Part shown: in pieces, positions 44,300 to 56,887 of the stretch
Numbering within the stretch: position 1 is the first letter of the stretch
Layout of the letters: each line of letters starts with the position of its first letter
Source: Paracoccaceae bacterium
GTDB lineage: Bacteria > Pseudomonadota > Alphaproteobacteria > Rhodobacterales > Rhodobacteraceae
Direction: 5' to 3'
Assembly: GCA_024742835.1 (NCBI GenBank)
Contig: JANSXS010000007.1
Location: 1 to 64,000 of the forward strand
Length of the DNA: 64,000 nt
Position numbers and translations under genes: made by a program
Notes under the pieces: model-generated
Databases searched by the model: none
Told to the model about the DNA's origin: nothing
The model's input: the letters and a program-made list of their open reading frames with translations, nothing else

Positions 44300-45538
44300 A
44301 TGATCGACCAGAACAGCGCCGCGATCGGGCGTTTCGACAAGTCCTTTCTCGTCCATATGATAAAGGATTTCTTCCTGATCCTCCTGCTGGTGACAATTGT
44401 CGAATTCACCATCAAGGCGGGGATGGTTTATTACAATTACACGACCAACGGACAGACCGAAGCCGCCCGCGTCACGGAAAACCTGTCCGATAATGTGCGC
44501 TCCATCATGCGCAACGAGGGCGGGCCGGTCGCAGCGCGCACGATGTATCCAATTCTTGAAACAAACTGGAACGATCTGGGGTACAAGGTGGCAATCGTGC
44601 CCGCGCCTGTCACCGTGACCTCCATCGAGGAAAATTTCGGTTTCACCCCCGAAGGCATCCCCGCCGGCCCCTGGCCCGAAGGGCGTCACAAGACCGCCAG
44701 CGAGGACATCACCGCAGAGCCGTTTTGCCTTGCCTGCCATACATCTGCCGATGTGGGCGACGTTCTGGGCACAGTGATCGTACGCAATTATCTTGCCAAG
44801 GATTTTGCGATCTGGCTCAAGGATATCCAGCTTTCGGGCGGGCTGGCCATCGGCAAGATCCTGTTGCACTCCGTCCTTCTGTTCCTGATCCTGCGCGCCC
44901 GGATGGAGCCGCTGATCGGCCTGCGGTCGGTCGTTTCCAACCTCGCGCGGGCCTATGGCGGGCTGCATCACCGCGCCGATATCCGCACCGCGGACGAATT
45001 CGGCGCGCTTGCCCGCGACCTCAACCAGTTTCTGGATCGCATCAGCCGCGTGATCGGTGAACTGGATCAGGTTCTGGGCCGTGTCGTCACCGTCAATGAC
45101 GACATCGTGCGCGTACAAGGCGATCTGCGTGACCGCATCGACACCGTGATAAGCCGCCTGCGCAAGTTGGAACGCGGAGCGATGATTTCCGCCAAAGGCG
45201 AGCCGCGCCTGTCGCAACGCTGGTTCGAGGCCGCGCGCCTGTCGGTGCTTGCGCATAAAGAGCGGCCAGACGATGCCGAGGCCACAGCCGCCCTGCTGGA
45301 CGAGCTGCAAGAGGTCATCGCCAGCGCAGAGGCCCAGATCGGAAATTCCGAGGCATTGTTCAAGGATCTGGCCGATCTGGGGGCCGAATCCGAAACGCTG
45401 CGCGATGCCATGTCCGAAATGACCCGGCTGGAAGAACGACTAAAGGCGATCATCGAAACCGGCAGCACCCTTGTTCAGCGTGTGCGTCCCGATGCAAACC
45501 AGGCTAGCGGAACATCACAAGCACCGGAACAAGCATAA
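44300..45538 (+). CDS. DUF3365-like haem sensor with HAMP, no output domain
   Basis: The 412-aa protein has a first membrane segment (about 26-46, FFLILLLVTIVEFTIKAGM), a periplasmic DUF3365/Tll0287-type domain with a c-type haem motif CLACHT (about 143-148), a second membrane segment (about 185-202), a HAMP-like region (LEPLIGLRSVVSNLARAYGG, then TADEFGALARDLNQF) and a C-terminal coiled coil (about 270-390). There is no kinase, cyclase or chemoreceptor signalling tip, so it probably signals by direct contact. The sensed ligand (redox, NO or CO) is inferred. Confidence 0.8.
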   Translation: MIDQNSAAIGRFDKSFLVHMIKDFFLILLLVTIVEFTIKAGMVYYNYTTNGQTEAARVTENLSDNVRSIMRNEGGPVAARTMYPILETNWNDLGYKVAIVPAPVTVTSIEENFGFTPEGIPAGPWPEGRHKTASEDITAEPFCLACHTSADVGDVLGTVIVRNYLAKDFAIWLKDIQLSGGLAIGKILLHSVLLFLILRARMEPLIGLRSVVSNLARAYGGLHHRADIRTADEFGALARDLNQFLDRISRVIGELDQVLGRVVTVNDDIVRVQGDLRDRIDTVISRLRKLERGAMISAKGEPRLSQRWFEAARLSVLAHKERPDDAEATAALLDELQEVIASAEAQIGNSEALFKDLADLGAESETLRDAMSEMTRLEERLKAIIETGSTLVQRVRPDANQASGTSQAPEQA

Positions 45539-45569
45539 AAAAAACCGCCGCACGCTGGGACAGCGGCGG
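45537..45569 (-). terminator. Rho-independent terminator of the small SOS gene (leftward)
   Basis: On the minus strand the 7-bp stem CCGCCGC / GCGGCGG with an 11-nt loop is followed by eight Ts (45544-45537). It ends the leftward transcript from the 45722-45844 gene. Confidence 0.75.
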
Positions 45570-45721
45570 CGGCAGTAATGCGTTTTCGTGGGTCCGTCGC
45601 GTGGCCCGGAGCGAGGCGAAAGCCCTCGGGCGCAGACGATGGGACAGTGAAAGGCGCGTCAGGTTTGGGACAGGAGACGCGGTTTCAGGCGACGGTCACG
45701 AAAGATCGCAGGCAGAAAAGG

Positions 45722-45844
45722 TTAAAGGACCCCCGGCAGGTAGAGCGCACCAATCAGAATGATGCTAAGCGCGGCGGCCCCGATGAAATCCCCCAACAAA
45801 GTATCGCTGGAGCGGCGGGCGGCTGTCTTGATCTGGCTGAGCAT
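45722..45844 (-). CDS. SOS-box small membrane protein, 40 aa
   Basis: This short gene has ATG at 45844 with GGAG 7 nt upstream, and stop TAA. The 40-residue product has a polar basic start (MLSQIKTAARRSSDTLLGDF) and a single hydrophobic helix (about 21-37, IGAAALSIILIGALYLP), so it is probably an inner-membrane protein with N-terminus in the cytoplasm. A consensus alphaproteobacterial LexA site lies 66 nt upstream. Caulobacter SidA, a 29-aa SOS-induced membrane protein that blocks division, is comparable in size, topology and control, but no sequence similarity is claimed. Located downstream of recG. Confidence 0.75.
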   Translation of the reverse strand: MLSQIKTAARRSSDTLLGDFIGAAALSIILIGALYLPGVL

Positions 45845-45909
45845 TGGCAAGCTCCTTATCAGGTCATTTATGTTGCTCCTTTGTTCTCATTTCGCGGGCG
45901 TGATGTAAA

Positions 45910-45924
45910 GAACTTTATGAGAAC
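45910..45924. promoter_or_regulatory. LexA (SOS) box, GAAC-N7-GAAC
   Basis: GAACTTTATGAGAAC matches the alphaproteobacterial LexA consensus (GTTC-N7-GTTC on the minus strand) exactly. It lies 66 nt upstream of the small membrane-protein gene. It overlaps a perfect 9-nt inverted repeat, TGTTCTCAT (45882-45890) / ATGAGAACA (45917-45925). Confidence 0.75.
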
Positions 45925-45976
45925 ATTTGCGAACTTTTAAGGATTTTGTGCCCAAACCCTTTGTTTTGAGGGCCGT

Positions 45977-50246
<4,270 letters not shown>

Positions 50247-50302
50247 TCAGAGTGTTAGGCTGGCCATCCCCCAAGGTCCAGAGCCAAGCCGACGCGCGCG
50301 GG

Positions 50303-51019
50303 TCACGCCCCGATGGCCATACGCCCGTCGCCGGTGCCCACCGGATCGGGATCGCGCAGCACATAACCACGCCCCCAGACCGTTTCGATATAGTTCTCTC
50401 CTCCCGTTGCCTCGGCCAGTTTCTTGCGCAGCTTGCAGATAAACACGTCGATGATCTTGAGTTCGGGCTCGTCCATGCCGCCGTAAAGATGGTTCAGAAA
50501 CATCTCCTTGGTAAGGGTGGTACCTTTGCGCAGGCTCAAAAGCTCCAGCATCTGGTATTCCTTGCCGGTCAGATGCACCGTCTTGCCCCCCACTTCGACT
50601 GTTTTGGCATCCAGGTTGATATGCACCTTGCCCGTGCGGATCACCGACTGGGAATGCCCCTTGGATCGCCGGATGATCGCGTGAATACGCGCCACAAGCT
50701 CTTCGCGGTGAAACGGCTTGGTCAGGTAATCATCCGCGCCAAAGCCAAAGCCCTTGATCTTGTTTTCGGTATCGTCGGCCCCCGACAGGATCAGGATCGG
50801 CGTTTCAATCCGCGACAGGCGCAGTTGGCGCAACACCTCGTGCCCGTTCATGTCCGGCAAGCCCAGATCCAGAAGGATCAGATCGTAATCATAAAGCTTG
50901 GCCAGGTCGATTCCCTCTTCGCCCAGATCTGTCGTGTATACGTTGAGATTGGCATGGGTCAGCATCAGTTCGATGCTTTTGGATGTATTGGGGTCGTCTT
51001 CCACCAGAAGGACGCGCAT
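50303..51019 (-). CDS. ctrA: Cell-cycle response regulator CtrA
   Basis: CtrA is the master cell-cycle and motility regulator of alphaproteobacteria. The 238-aa protein starts at ATG 51019 ([20 protein letters not shown]) after a GGAG site. The receiver has acidic pocket EDD and phospho-site D51 ([13 protein letters not shown]), with K in [16 protein letters not shown]. The DNA-binding OmpR-type domain contains [40 protein letters not shown] and [10 protein letters not shown], nearly invariant in CtrA. The likely antagonist gene is just upstream. In Rhodobacterales CtrA is often non-essential and controls flagella and gene transfer agents. Confidence 0.97.
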   Translation of the reverse strand: MRVLLVEDDPNTSKSIELMLTHANLNVYTTDLGEEGIDLAKLYDYDLILLDLGLPDMNGHEVLRQLRLSRIETPILILSGADDTENKIKGFGFGADDYLTKPFHREELVARIHAIIRRSKGHSQSVIRTGKVHINLDAKTVEVGGKTVHLTGKEYQMLELLSLRKGTTLTKEMFLNHLYGGMDEPELKIIDVFICKLRKKLAEATGGENYIETVWGRGYVLRDPDPVGTGDGRMAIGA

Positions 51020-51069
51020 GTGCATTACTCCGTTGAGGTCCGTGTCATGCTCCGAGGCTCCATAAAATT

Positions 51070-51087
51070 GGTTAACCACCGGTTACC
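51070..51087. promoter_or_regulatory. Candidate CtrA-type site upstream of ctrA
   Basis: GGTTAACC and GGTTACC are 3 nt apart in the ctrA leader; they resemble the TTAAC half-sites of CtrA binding sequences, with shorter spacing than the classic N7. Possible autoregulation. Confidence 0.35.
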
Positions 51088-51109
51088 GAGAAAGAACAAA
51101 TAGCGCTTT

Positions 51110-51391
51110 CTATCTAAGGTTGTCTATAGATTTTCCCGCACGCACCTTCAGCCCACCGATCCCGTGGCGTGCAACCGCGTCCAGCCACTCCTGGAATTCC
51201 TCCGCGCTCAACCCGTAGTCAGCCTGCGCCTCGGCCCGTGTGATCAGGCCATGCAGCACGCCGCGCACCACCGCGAGCTTGCGCGAGGCGACCCATCTTT
51301 GCGTGTCCAGCGGCGGCAGATCCGCCCGCGTCATTACCGACCCGTCGGGCAGGGTCACCGCCCGGGGACCATCCACTTTCTTGAGATACAT
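51110..51391 (-). CDS. sciP: SciP-like DUF1153 helix-turn-helix protein
   Basis: SciP (DUF1153) in Caulobacter binds DNA and CtrA and blocks activation of CtrA targets. The 93-aa protein fits: RWVASRKLAVVRGVLHGLIT followed by the helix-turn-helix RAEAQADYGLSAEEFQEWLD (about 33-72) and a basic tail. Its gene sits 90 nt upstream of ctrA in the same direction, so regulator and antagonist are adjacent. Similarity rests on my recall of the family. Confidence 0.85.
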   Translation of the reverse strand: MYLKKVDGPRAVTLPDGSVMTRADLPPLDTQRWVASRKLAVVRGVLHGLITRAEAQADYGLSAEEFQEWLDAVARHGIGGLKVRAGKSIDNLR

Positions 51392-51484
51392 GGCTCACAC
51401 CCCTTCGCATTTCGTCTGACCGATCATCGGGAAATGCGCTTAATGGGTGATGAAACGGCGCGGGCTAAGTGCCGCGCATTTTCC

Positions 51485-51600
51485 TAAAGCGTTTCGCAAA
51501 AACCGGAATCACAGCTTTTCGTGAAACGCACGCAACAGACCAGCGTTGCACGCGTTTCGCCTTCAATTGACGCCTCAGGTTAAAGGCGAAACGCTTTAAA
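51485..51600. repeat. Palindromic AAAGCGTTT repeat element, copy B (~116 bp)
   Basis: The element starts TAAAGCGTTTCGCAAAAACC and ends GGCGAAACGCTTTAA, giving terminal inverted repeats (AAAGCGTTTCG / CGAAACGCTTT). It aligns with copy A (7956-8072) over its length, with the block GTTGCACGCGTT shared exactly. Located between sciP and mnmA. Confidence 0.75.
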
Positions 51601-51675
51601 ACCCGGTGCGGGGCACAGCCCTTAACATTCCGCTCCAAGCCGCTTATATGTCCCGCCAAACGTTGGAGACGCCCC

Positions 51676-52821
51676 ATGCCCCTCGACCCGGCCCTCAACT
51701 CGCTCGGCTTTGCAAAGCCACCCGCCGAAACCCGCGTCGTGGTCGCGATGTCGGGCGGCGTGGACAGTTCCGTGGTGGCCGCGCAACTGGCAGAGGAAGG
51801 CTATGACGTGGTGGGCGTGACCTTGCAGCTTTACGATCACGGCGCGGCACTGGCCAAAAAGGGCGCCTGTTGTGCGGGCGTCGACATTCACGACGCGCGC
51901 CGCGTAGCCGAGGATATGGGATTCCCCCATTACGTGCTGGATTACGAAAACATCTTTCGGGATGTCGTGATAGACGAATTCGCCGACAGCTATCTGGGCG
52001 GTGCCACCCCGGTGCCTTGCATCCGCTGCAACGAGCGGGTGAAGTTCAAGGATCTGTTGCAGACGGCCCGCGATCTGGATGCCGATTGCATGGCGACAGG
52101 GCATTACATTCAACGCCATGACGGGCCGAACGGCCCCGAACTGCATTGCGCCGCCGACGCGGCCCGCGACCAGTCCTATTTCCTGTTTTCGACCACGCAA
52201 GAGCAGCTTTCGTTTTTGCGCTTCCCGCTGGGTCACCTGCCATCAAAGGCGGAAACCCGCGCGCTGGCGGCACGCTACAACCTGCCCGTCGCGGACAAGC
52301 CCGACAGCCAGGACATCTGCTTTGTACCCAATGGGAACTATGCCGCCGTGATCGAGAAACTGCGCCCCGGCGCGGCGGAACCGGGTGACATCATTCATGC
52401 GGACGGGCGTGTGCTGGGCCAGCACGACGGGGTTATTCATTACACGATCGGCCAGCGGCGGGGCCTGGGCATTGGCGGCCTGTCGGACCCGCTTTACGTG
52501 GTCAGGCTGGATGTGGAGGGCAAACAGGTCATCGTTGGTCCAAAGGAACTTTTGGCGACACGCAAGGTGCCGCTGCGCGAAATCAACTGGCTGGGCGACG
52601 CGCCGTTCGAAAGCGCGCCGGAATGGCACGTGGCGGTCAAGGTACGGTCGACACGCCCCCCGCGCGAGGCGATCATCCGCCCGCTTGGTGCCGACACGGC
52701 CGAGGTCGAATTGCTGACACCCGAAGAGGGCGTATCGCCTGGTCAGGCGTGCGTGTTCTACGATACCCGCGGCAGCCGCATTCTGGGTGGCGGCTGGATC
52801 TGGAAAGGTGAGACGCGGTAA
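51676..52821 (+). CDS. mnmA: tRNA-specific 2-thiouridylase
   Basis: MnmA adds sulfur to U34 of tRNA-Lys, Glu and Gln. The 381-aa protein has the PP-loop [20 protein letters not shown] (about 22-41), the catalytic cysteine site [14 protein letters not shown] (about 112-125), the second Cys in [13 protein letters not shown] (about 210-222) and the C-terminal barrel. Length is typical. It is convergent with lpxB. Confidence 0.96.
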   Translation: MPLDPALNSLGFAKPPAETRVVVAMSGGVDSSVVAAQLAEEGYDVVGVTLQLYDHGAALAKKGACCAGVDIHDARRVAEDMGFPHYVLDYENIFRDVVIDEFADSYLGGATPVPCIRCNERVKFKDLLQTARDLDADCMATGHYIQRHDGPNGPELHCAADAARDQSYFLFSTTQEQLSFLRFPLGHLPSKAETRALAARYNLPVADKPDSQDICFVPNGNYAAVIEKLRPGAAEPGDIIHADGRVLGQHDGVIHYTIGQRRGLGIGGLSDPLYVVRLDVEGKQVIVGPKELLATRKVPLREINWLGDAPFESAPEWHVAVKVRSTRPPREAIIRPLGADTAEVELLTPEEGVSPGQACVFYDTRGSRILGGGWIWKGETR

Positions 52822-52922
52822 CAGGTCCAGCAAGCGGGCCATGGCCTGACATATTCTGATCCACATCATCATGGCGCATGTCTACGCCCGAAGGTTTAAG
52901 ACAAGCTTAAGCCGCATCGCTT

Positions 52923-54080
52923 TCAGCCCCGTGAAAGCCCGTTCAGCACCGCCCGCGCCGCGCGCAGACCCGGCGCTTCCCCACCGCGGCCCAACCTTGA
53001 CATGGTCAGCGCCATCGCCTCGTTCTGGGCCTCTGGTGCGTCCAGAACCGCGAGGACACCACCCGCGATCAGATCGGGGCGACAGCGTTCACCATTGAAT
53101 TCGGGGACCGCGCGCGTCTCTGACACAAGATTGACCAGCGTCAGCGTGTCGATGCGCAACATCCGCCGGATGATCTCGCGCGTGATCCAGTTTACGTCAT
53201 AGGCGATCACCATCGGCGTCGCGGCGGCCGCCAGTTCAAGAGACACCGTGCCCGAGGCGGCCAGCGCCACATCCGCAGCCGAAAAAGCTGATTTTTTTTC
53301 AGCTTCGTAGGCGGCGTTCTTCATGTCATTGGGCGCGACAATGACCGGCTGTCCGGGCCAGTCAGTCACAAGCGCGCGCACCTGTTCCGCGCGGGTTGCC
53401 GTGGTTGGCAGAACCACTCTCAGATCAGGCTTTTGACGCAGAATCTCTCTTATAGCCGCGCCGAAAATCGGCCCCAGCCGCGCCACCTCTCCGCCGCGTG
53501 AGCCCGGCAACACCAGCAGAACCGGCGCATCGGCCAACCCATGCCTCGCCCGGAACGAGGCGACCTCAGCGGCGCTGGCCTGTGGCGCGCCGACCACGGG
53601 GTGGCCCACGAAGTCGCAATCCATGCCAGCGGCCCGCATATAAGGCGGCTCGAACGGCAACAGCGCAAGCACCTGGTCGATCACAGACGCCATTTTCACA
53701 GCGCGTTTCGGGCGCCACGCCCAGACGGACGGCGCCACGTAATGGACCATGCGAACGTCACGGCGCGCCTTGACCAGACGCGCCACGCGCAGGCAGAAAT
53801 CAGGGCTGTCGATAGAGATGATCACATCGGGATCTGCGGCCAACGCGGCCTCTGCGGTTTCGCGGATGCGGCGCTTGAGGTGGAAATATTTCGGCAGGAT
53901 CTCTACGATCCCCATTACGCTCAGCTCTTCCATCGGAAACAAGGATGACAGGCCCTCAGCCTCCATCTGCGGGCCGCCGACGCCTAAAAATTCAATATTT
54001 GTCAGGGACTTCAAGCCCGACATTAACGCAGCGCCAAGCACATCTCCCGACGCCTCGCCCGCGATAATGAACGCCTTCAT
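52923..54080 (-). CDS. lpxB: Lipid A disaccharide synthase
   Basis: LpxB joins UDP-diacylglucosamine and lipid X to form the lipid A disaccharide. The 385-aa GT19 protein has AFIIAGEASGDVLGAALMSG (about 3-22), VDSPDFCLRVARL-like SIDSPDFCLRVARLVKA, HYVAPSVWAWRPKRA (about 118-132), LLVLPGSRGGEVARLGPIFG and SGTVSLELAAAATPMVIAY. It overlaps lpxI by 4 nt and is the last gene of the leftward envelope cluster. Confidence 0.96.
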   Translation of the reverse strand: MKAFIIAGEASGDVLGAALMSGLKSLTNIEFLGVGGPQMEAEGLSSLFPMEELSVMGIVEILPKYFHLKRRIRETAEAALAADPDVIISIDSPDFCLRVARLVKARRDVRMVHYVAPSVWAWRPKRAVKMASVIDQVLALLPFEPPYMRAAGMDCDFVGHPVVGAPQASAAEVASFRARHGLADAPVLLVLPGSRGGEVARLGPIFGAAIREILRQKPDLRVVLPTTATRAEQVRALVTDWPGQPVIVAPNDMKNAAYEAEKKSAFSAADVALAASGTVSLELAAAATPMVIAYDVNWITREIIRRMLRIDTLTLVNLVSETRAVPEFNGERCRPDLIAGGVLAVLDAPEAQNEAMALTMSRLGRGGEAPGLRAARAVLNGLSRG

Positions 54081-54883
54081 GCAAGATCTCGGGCAAGCAC
54101 GAAAACGCCCGCATCCGAGGCGCGGCGCAGCACCTCGTCCCTGTCGAGGATCATCACCTGCCCGGCGGCGATGACCACCCCGGCAAGCCCTGCCGCCACC
54201 ACAGCTTCAATCGTGCCCGGCCCGATCACCGGCATGTCGATACGCAGATCCTGACCGGCTTTGGGCGCTTTCACGAACACGCCACGCCCACCCCGGCGCA
54301 ATGCCGGATCTGTCTGCGCGACAAAGCGCAACAGCGCATCGGTGCCCTGCACCGTCTCGATGCCCAGACATTGCCCGCCGCCCACGACACAGCCCTGCCC
54401 AAGGTCGAGTGGACCAATCGTGGTTAATATCTCTGCCGCACGCGCCATATCGCGCAGCACCCCGGCGTCAGGTGCCGGGCCATGCGCGAAACCCGAGGGG
54501 GCCACCAACGCGGGCAACAACTCATGCGCGCCCAGAACGGCAAACCCCTGTTCTTCGAAAATAGCGATGACCGTGCGCAACAACGCATCATCGCCCTGCG
54601 GCATCGCCGCCATCAGCCTTGGTGCAATGCGGGTCATCATCCCGTCAAACCGCGCGGGATCAATCGCAGGCCGCGACAGCGCCCCGGCGAACACCATCCG
54701 GTCCACATCAGACGCTTTCATCGACGCAAAAAGCGCCCCGATCTTTTCAAGCTCATGCTGTTCGGAACGGTCGCCCAACGCCGAGTCAATGCCGCGCAGC
54801 GTGATCACCAGCGCGTCCGGATGCGCCTCCGACAGCCGCACGGGCAACGCCCCGCCACAGGCCAGGATCGCCAGACGCCCCAT
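54077..54883 (-). CDS. lpxI: UDP-2,3-diacylglucosamine pyrophosphatase LpxI
   Basis: LpxI (DUF1009) makes lipid X, replacing LpxH in alphaproteobacteria. The 268-aa protein starts LAILACGGALPVRLSEA and has the family core LDLGQGCVVGGGQCLGIETV (about 178-197), GTDALLRF and IDMPVIGPGTIEAVVAAGLA. Between lpxA (2-nt gap) and lpxB (4-nt overlap). Pathway order LpxA, LpxI, LpxB is matched by gene order. Confidence 0.95.
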   Translation of the reverse strand: MGRLAILACGGALPVRLSEAHPDALVITLRGIDSALGDRSEQHELEKIGALFASMKASDVDRMVFAGALSRPAIDPARFDGMMTRIAPRLMAAMPQGDDALLRTVIAIFEEQGFAVLGAHELLPALVAPSGFAHGPAPDAGVLRDMARAAEILTTIGPLDLGQGCVVGGGQCLGIETVQGTDALLRFVAQTDPALRRGGRGVFVKAPKAGQDLRIDMPVIGPGTIEAVVAAGLAGVVIAAGQVMILDRDEVLRRASDAGVFVLARDLA

Positions 54884-54885
54884 AT

Positions 54886-55689
54886 TCAGCCCGCCCCCGG
54901 TGTCAGGTAGGACCGATCGCTTGAGGCGGTCACGAAATCGACAATCTGACGTACATAGGCGCTTTCGGTTTCTTCACCCAGACGGCGGGCCCGGTCCTGA
55001 AACGCACCGTCGCCCTGTGCCAGCATCTGAAACGCGGCGCGCAGCGCGGTGATGTCCTTGCGCGCGACGCCGCGTCGCTTGAGCCCGACAAGGTTCAAAC
55101 CGTCCAGCACGCCGCGCGGGGCCTGCACCAGACCATAGGGGATCACGTCATTGGTCACCATCGTGACCGCGCCGATGATCGCCCCCTGACCGATACGCAC
55201 CCATTGATGCACGCCGCTCAGCCCGCCGATGATCACGTCATCCTCAAGCACGCAATGCCCGGCAAGCGCGGCGTTGTTGACGATGATCACACGGTTCCCG
55301 ACCTGCACGTCATGCGCCACATGACAGCCCGCCATGAAAAGCCCGTCATCGCCCACACGGGTCACGCCGCCGCCACCCTCGGTGCCGGCATTCATAGTCA
55401 CGTGTTCACGGATCCGGTTGCGCGCCCCGATGACAAGCCGTGTCTCCTCGCCCTTGAATTTAAGATCCTGCGGTATCTCGCCGATACAGGCAAAAGGAAA
55501 GATCACGCAATCCGGCCCGATATCGGTTTTGCCCGAAATCACCACATGACTTTTGAGTTCTGTACCCGCGCCAAGGCGCACCTCGGGGCCGATATGGCAG
55601 AACGGGCCAATCACGCAGCCCGCGCCGATCTGCGCGCCGTCCTCGATCACCGCAGCCGGGTGGATCGTTGTTTCGGATGTCTCGGCCAT
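54886..55689 (-). CDS. lpxA: UDP-N-acetylglucosamine acyltransferase
   Basis: LpxA adds the first acyl chain in lipid A synthesis. The 267-aa protein is a left-handed beta-helix built of hexapeptide repeats (IEDGAQIGAGCVIGPFCHIG, LGAGTELKSHVVISGKTDIG), with the catalytic His in AGCHVAHDVQVGNRV (about 127) and GGLSGVHQWVRIGQGA. The C-terminal helices bind ACP. It follows fabZ by 6 nt; both act on 3-hydroxyacyl-ACP. Confidence 0.96.
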   Translation of the reverse strand: MAETSETTIHPAAVIEDGAQIGAGCVIGPFCHIGPEVRLGAGTELKSHVVISGKTDIGPDCVIFPFACIGEIPQDLKFKGEETRLVIGARNRIREHVTMNAGTEGGGGVTRVGDDGLFMAGCHVAHDVQVGNRVIIVNNAALAGHCVLEDDVIIGGLSGVHQWVRIGQGAIIGAVTMVTNDVIPYGLVQAPRGVLDGLNLVGLKRRGVARKDITALRAAFQMLAQGDGAFQDRARRLGEETESAYVRQIVDFVTASSDRSYLTPGAG

Positions 55690-55695
55690 CAGGCG

Positions 55696-56160
55696 CTACT
55701 CCTTGGGAAGGTCCATCATCGCGGTGAACTCGACCTCGCAGGCCAGATCGCCCTCGACCTCGGCACGGCCGGTAAACTTCCAGACCTTGCCCCCCGGCTT
55801 GCCACGCCGCGTTTCCAGCTTCATTTCAAGCACGTCACCCGGCACCACCATGCGCCGGAACTTGCAGCTTTCGATCGCCATGAAATAGACCAGCAGGTTC
55901 TTGTCCGCCATATCCAGCGCCACGCCCACCATTACGGCGGCGGTCTGTGCCATGGCCTCGACGATGGTCACGCCGGGCATGATTGGCTTGCCGGGGAAAT
56001 GGCCCTGAAAATGCGGCTCGTTCATCGTGACATTCTTGATACCACGCGCGGAATGATAGCCGTCGATATCGACAACCTTGTCGATCAGCAGAAACGGATA
56101 GCGATGAGGTATCAGCCGCTGGATCAGATCGATATCCGCGGATTTCAGCGGCTCTGTCAT
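55696..56160 (-). CDS. fabZ: 3-hydroxyacyl-ACP dehydratase FabZ
   Basis: FabZ dehydrates 3-hydroxyacyl-ACP in fatty-acid elongation. The 154-aa hotdog protein has [14 protein letters not shown] (about 15-28) and the active-site [20 protein letters not shown] (about 49-68) with the catalytic His and downstream Glu. It competes with LpxA for 3-hydroxyacyl-ACP, and the genes lie together. Length is normal. Confidence 0.96.
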   Translation of the reverse strand: MTEPLKSADIDLIQRLIPHRYPFLLIDKVVDIDGYHSARGIKNVTMNEPHFQGHFPGKPIMPGVTIVEAMAQTAAVMVGVALDMADKNLLVYFMAIESCKFRRMVVPGDVLEMKLETRRGKPGGKVWKFTGRAEVEGDLACEVEFTAMMDLPKE

Positions 56161-56277
56161 GGATGGTCCTTTCCCTGTGCCCCGGATCCTGTGCGGTGGA
56201 GCCTTGTTGGAGCCGGGTTAGCAATTCACCCGGTTCTGGGCAAGCGTGCTGACACATTCGGACGCGGCCGCGCGGGA

Positions 56278-56886
56278 TCATTCCTGCATTTCAGGCATAC
56301 GCAAGGTACCGGGTTCGGCATCCGGGGCGATCTGTTCAGACGAAAGCCCGCCATCGCCAAGCGCGGCGTCGATCCGTTCAACGGCGGTATCTGTAATGTC
56401 GATCACATCGGCCTGGAGCAACACGTTGCGCCTGTCCAGCACTACAAGCCCGCCTGCCTCTCGCATCAGCGCCACCAGTACGGGTTCTGCCCGGCGCATG
56501 AAGTCCACCGGCGCGCGTTCGCGGTTGCGTTCCCATTGGCGCACGCGGGCGTCGCTTTCGCGGCGAATTTCCTGAACCTTTTCGTCAAAGGCATCTGCCA
56601 TGTCGCGGAACTCTTCCGGCGAGGTTGCGTCACGCTGCACCGTCAGGGCCTTTTCCTCGGCTTCAAGGCGGGTTTCCAGATCGCGGTTACGCGCGATCAG
56701 CGCCTCGCGCTGTGCCTCAAGCTCTGCTGCCATGGCCTGGCCAAGTTTCGAACGATCGAAAAGTTCGCCGGGATCCAGCACAAGGATCTGGCTTTGCACG
56801 ATTCCCACGTCCTGTGCCTGAACCTGTACCGCGGGCATATTGGCGCAGAACCCTACCGCAAGAAGAAGCGCCGCGAGGCGTCTCAC
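56278..56886 (-). CDS. skp: Skp/OmpH-family periplasmic chaperone
   Basis: Skp-type chaperones escort outer-membrane proteins to BamA. The 202-aa product has a signal peptide (about 1-24, ending VQAQ) followed by ILVLDPGELFDRSKLGQAMA, then a long coiled coil (about 60-150, LEAQREALIARNRDLETRLE) forming the tentacles, and a return segment. It begins 1 nt after bamA, consistent with co-function. Confidence 0.9.
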   Translation of the reverse strand: MRRLAALLLAVGFCANMPAVQVQAQDVGIVQSQILVLDPGELFDRSKLGQAMAAELEAQREALIARNRDLETRLEAEEKALTVQRDATSPEEFRDMADAFDEKVQEIRRESDARVRQWERNRERAPVDFMRRAEPVLVALMREAGGLVVLDRRNVLLQADVIDITDTAVERIDAALGDGGLSSEQIAPDAEPGTLRMPEMQE

Positions 56887-56887
56887 A

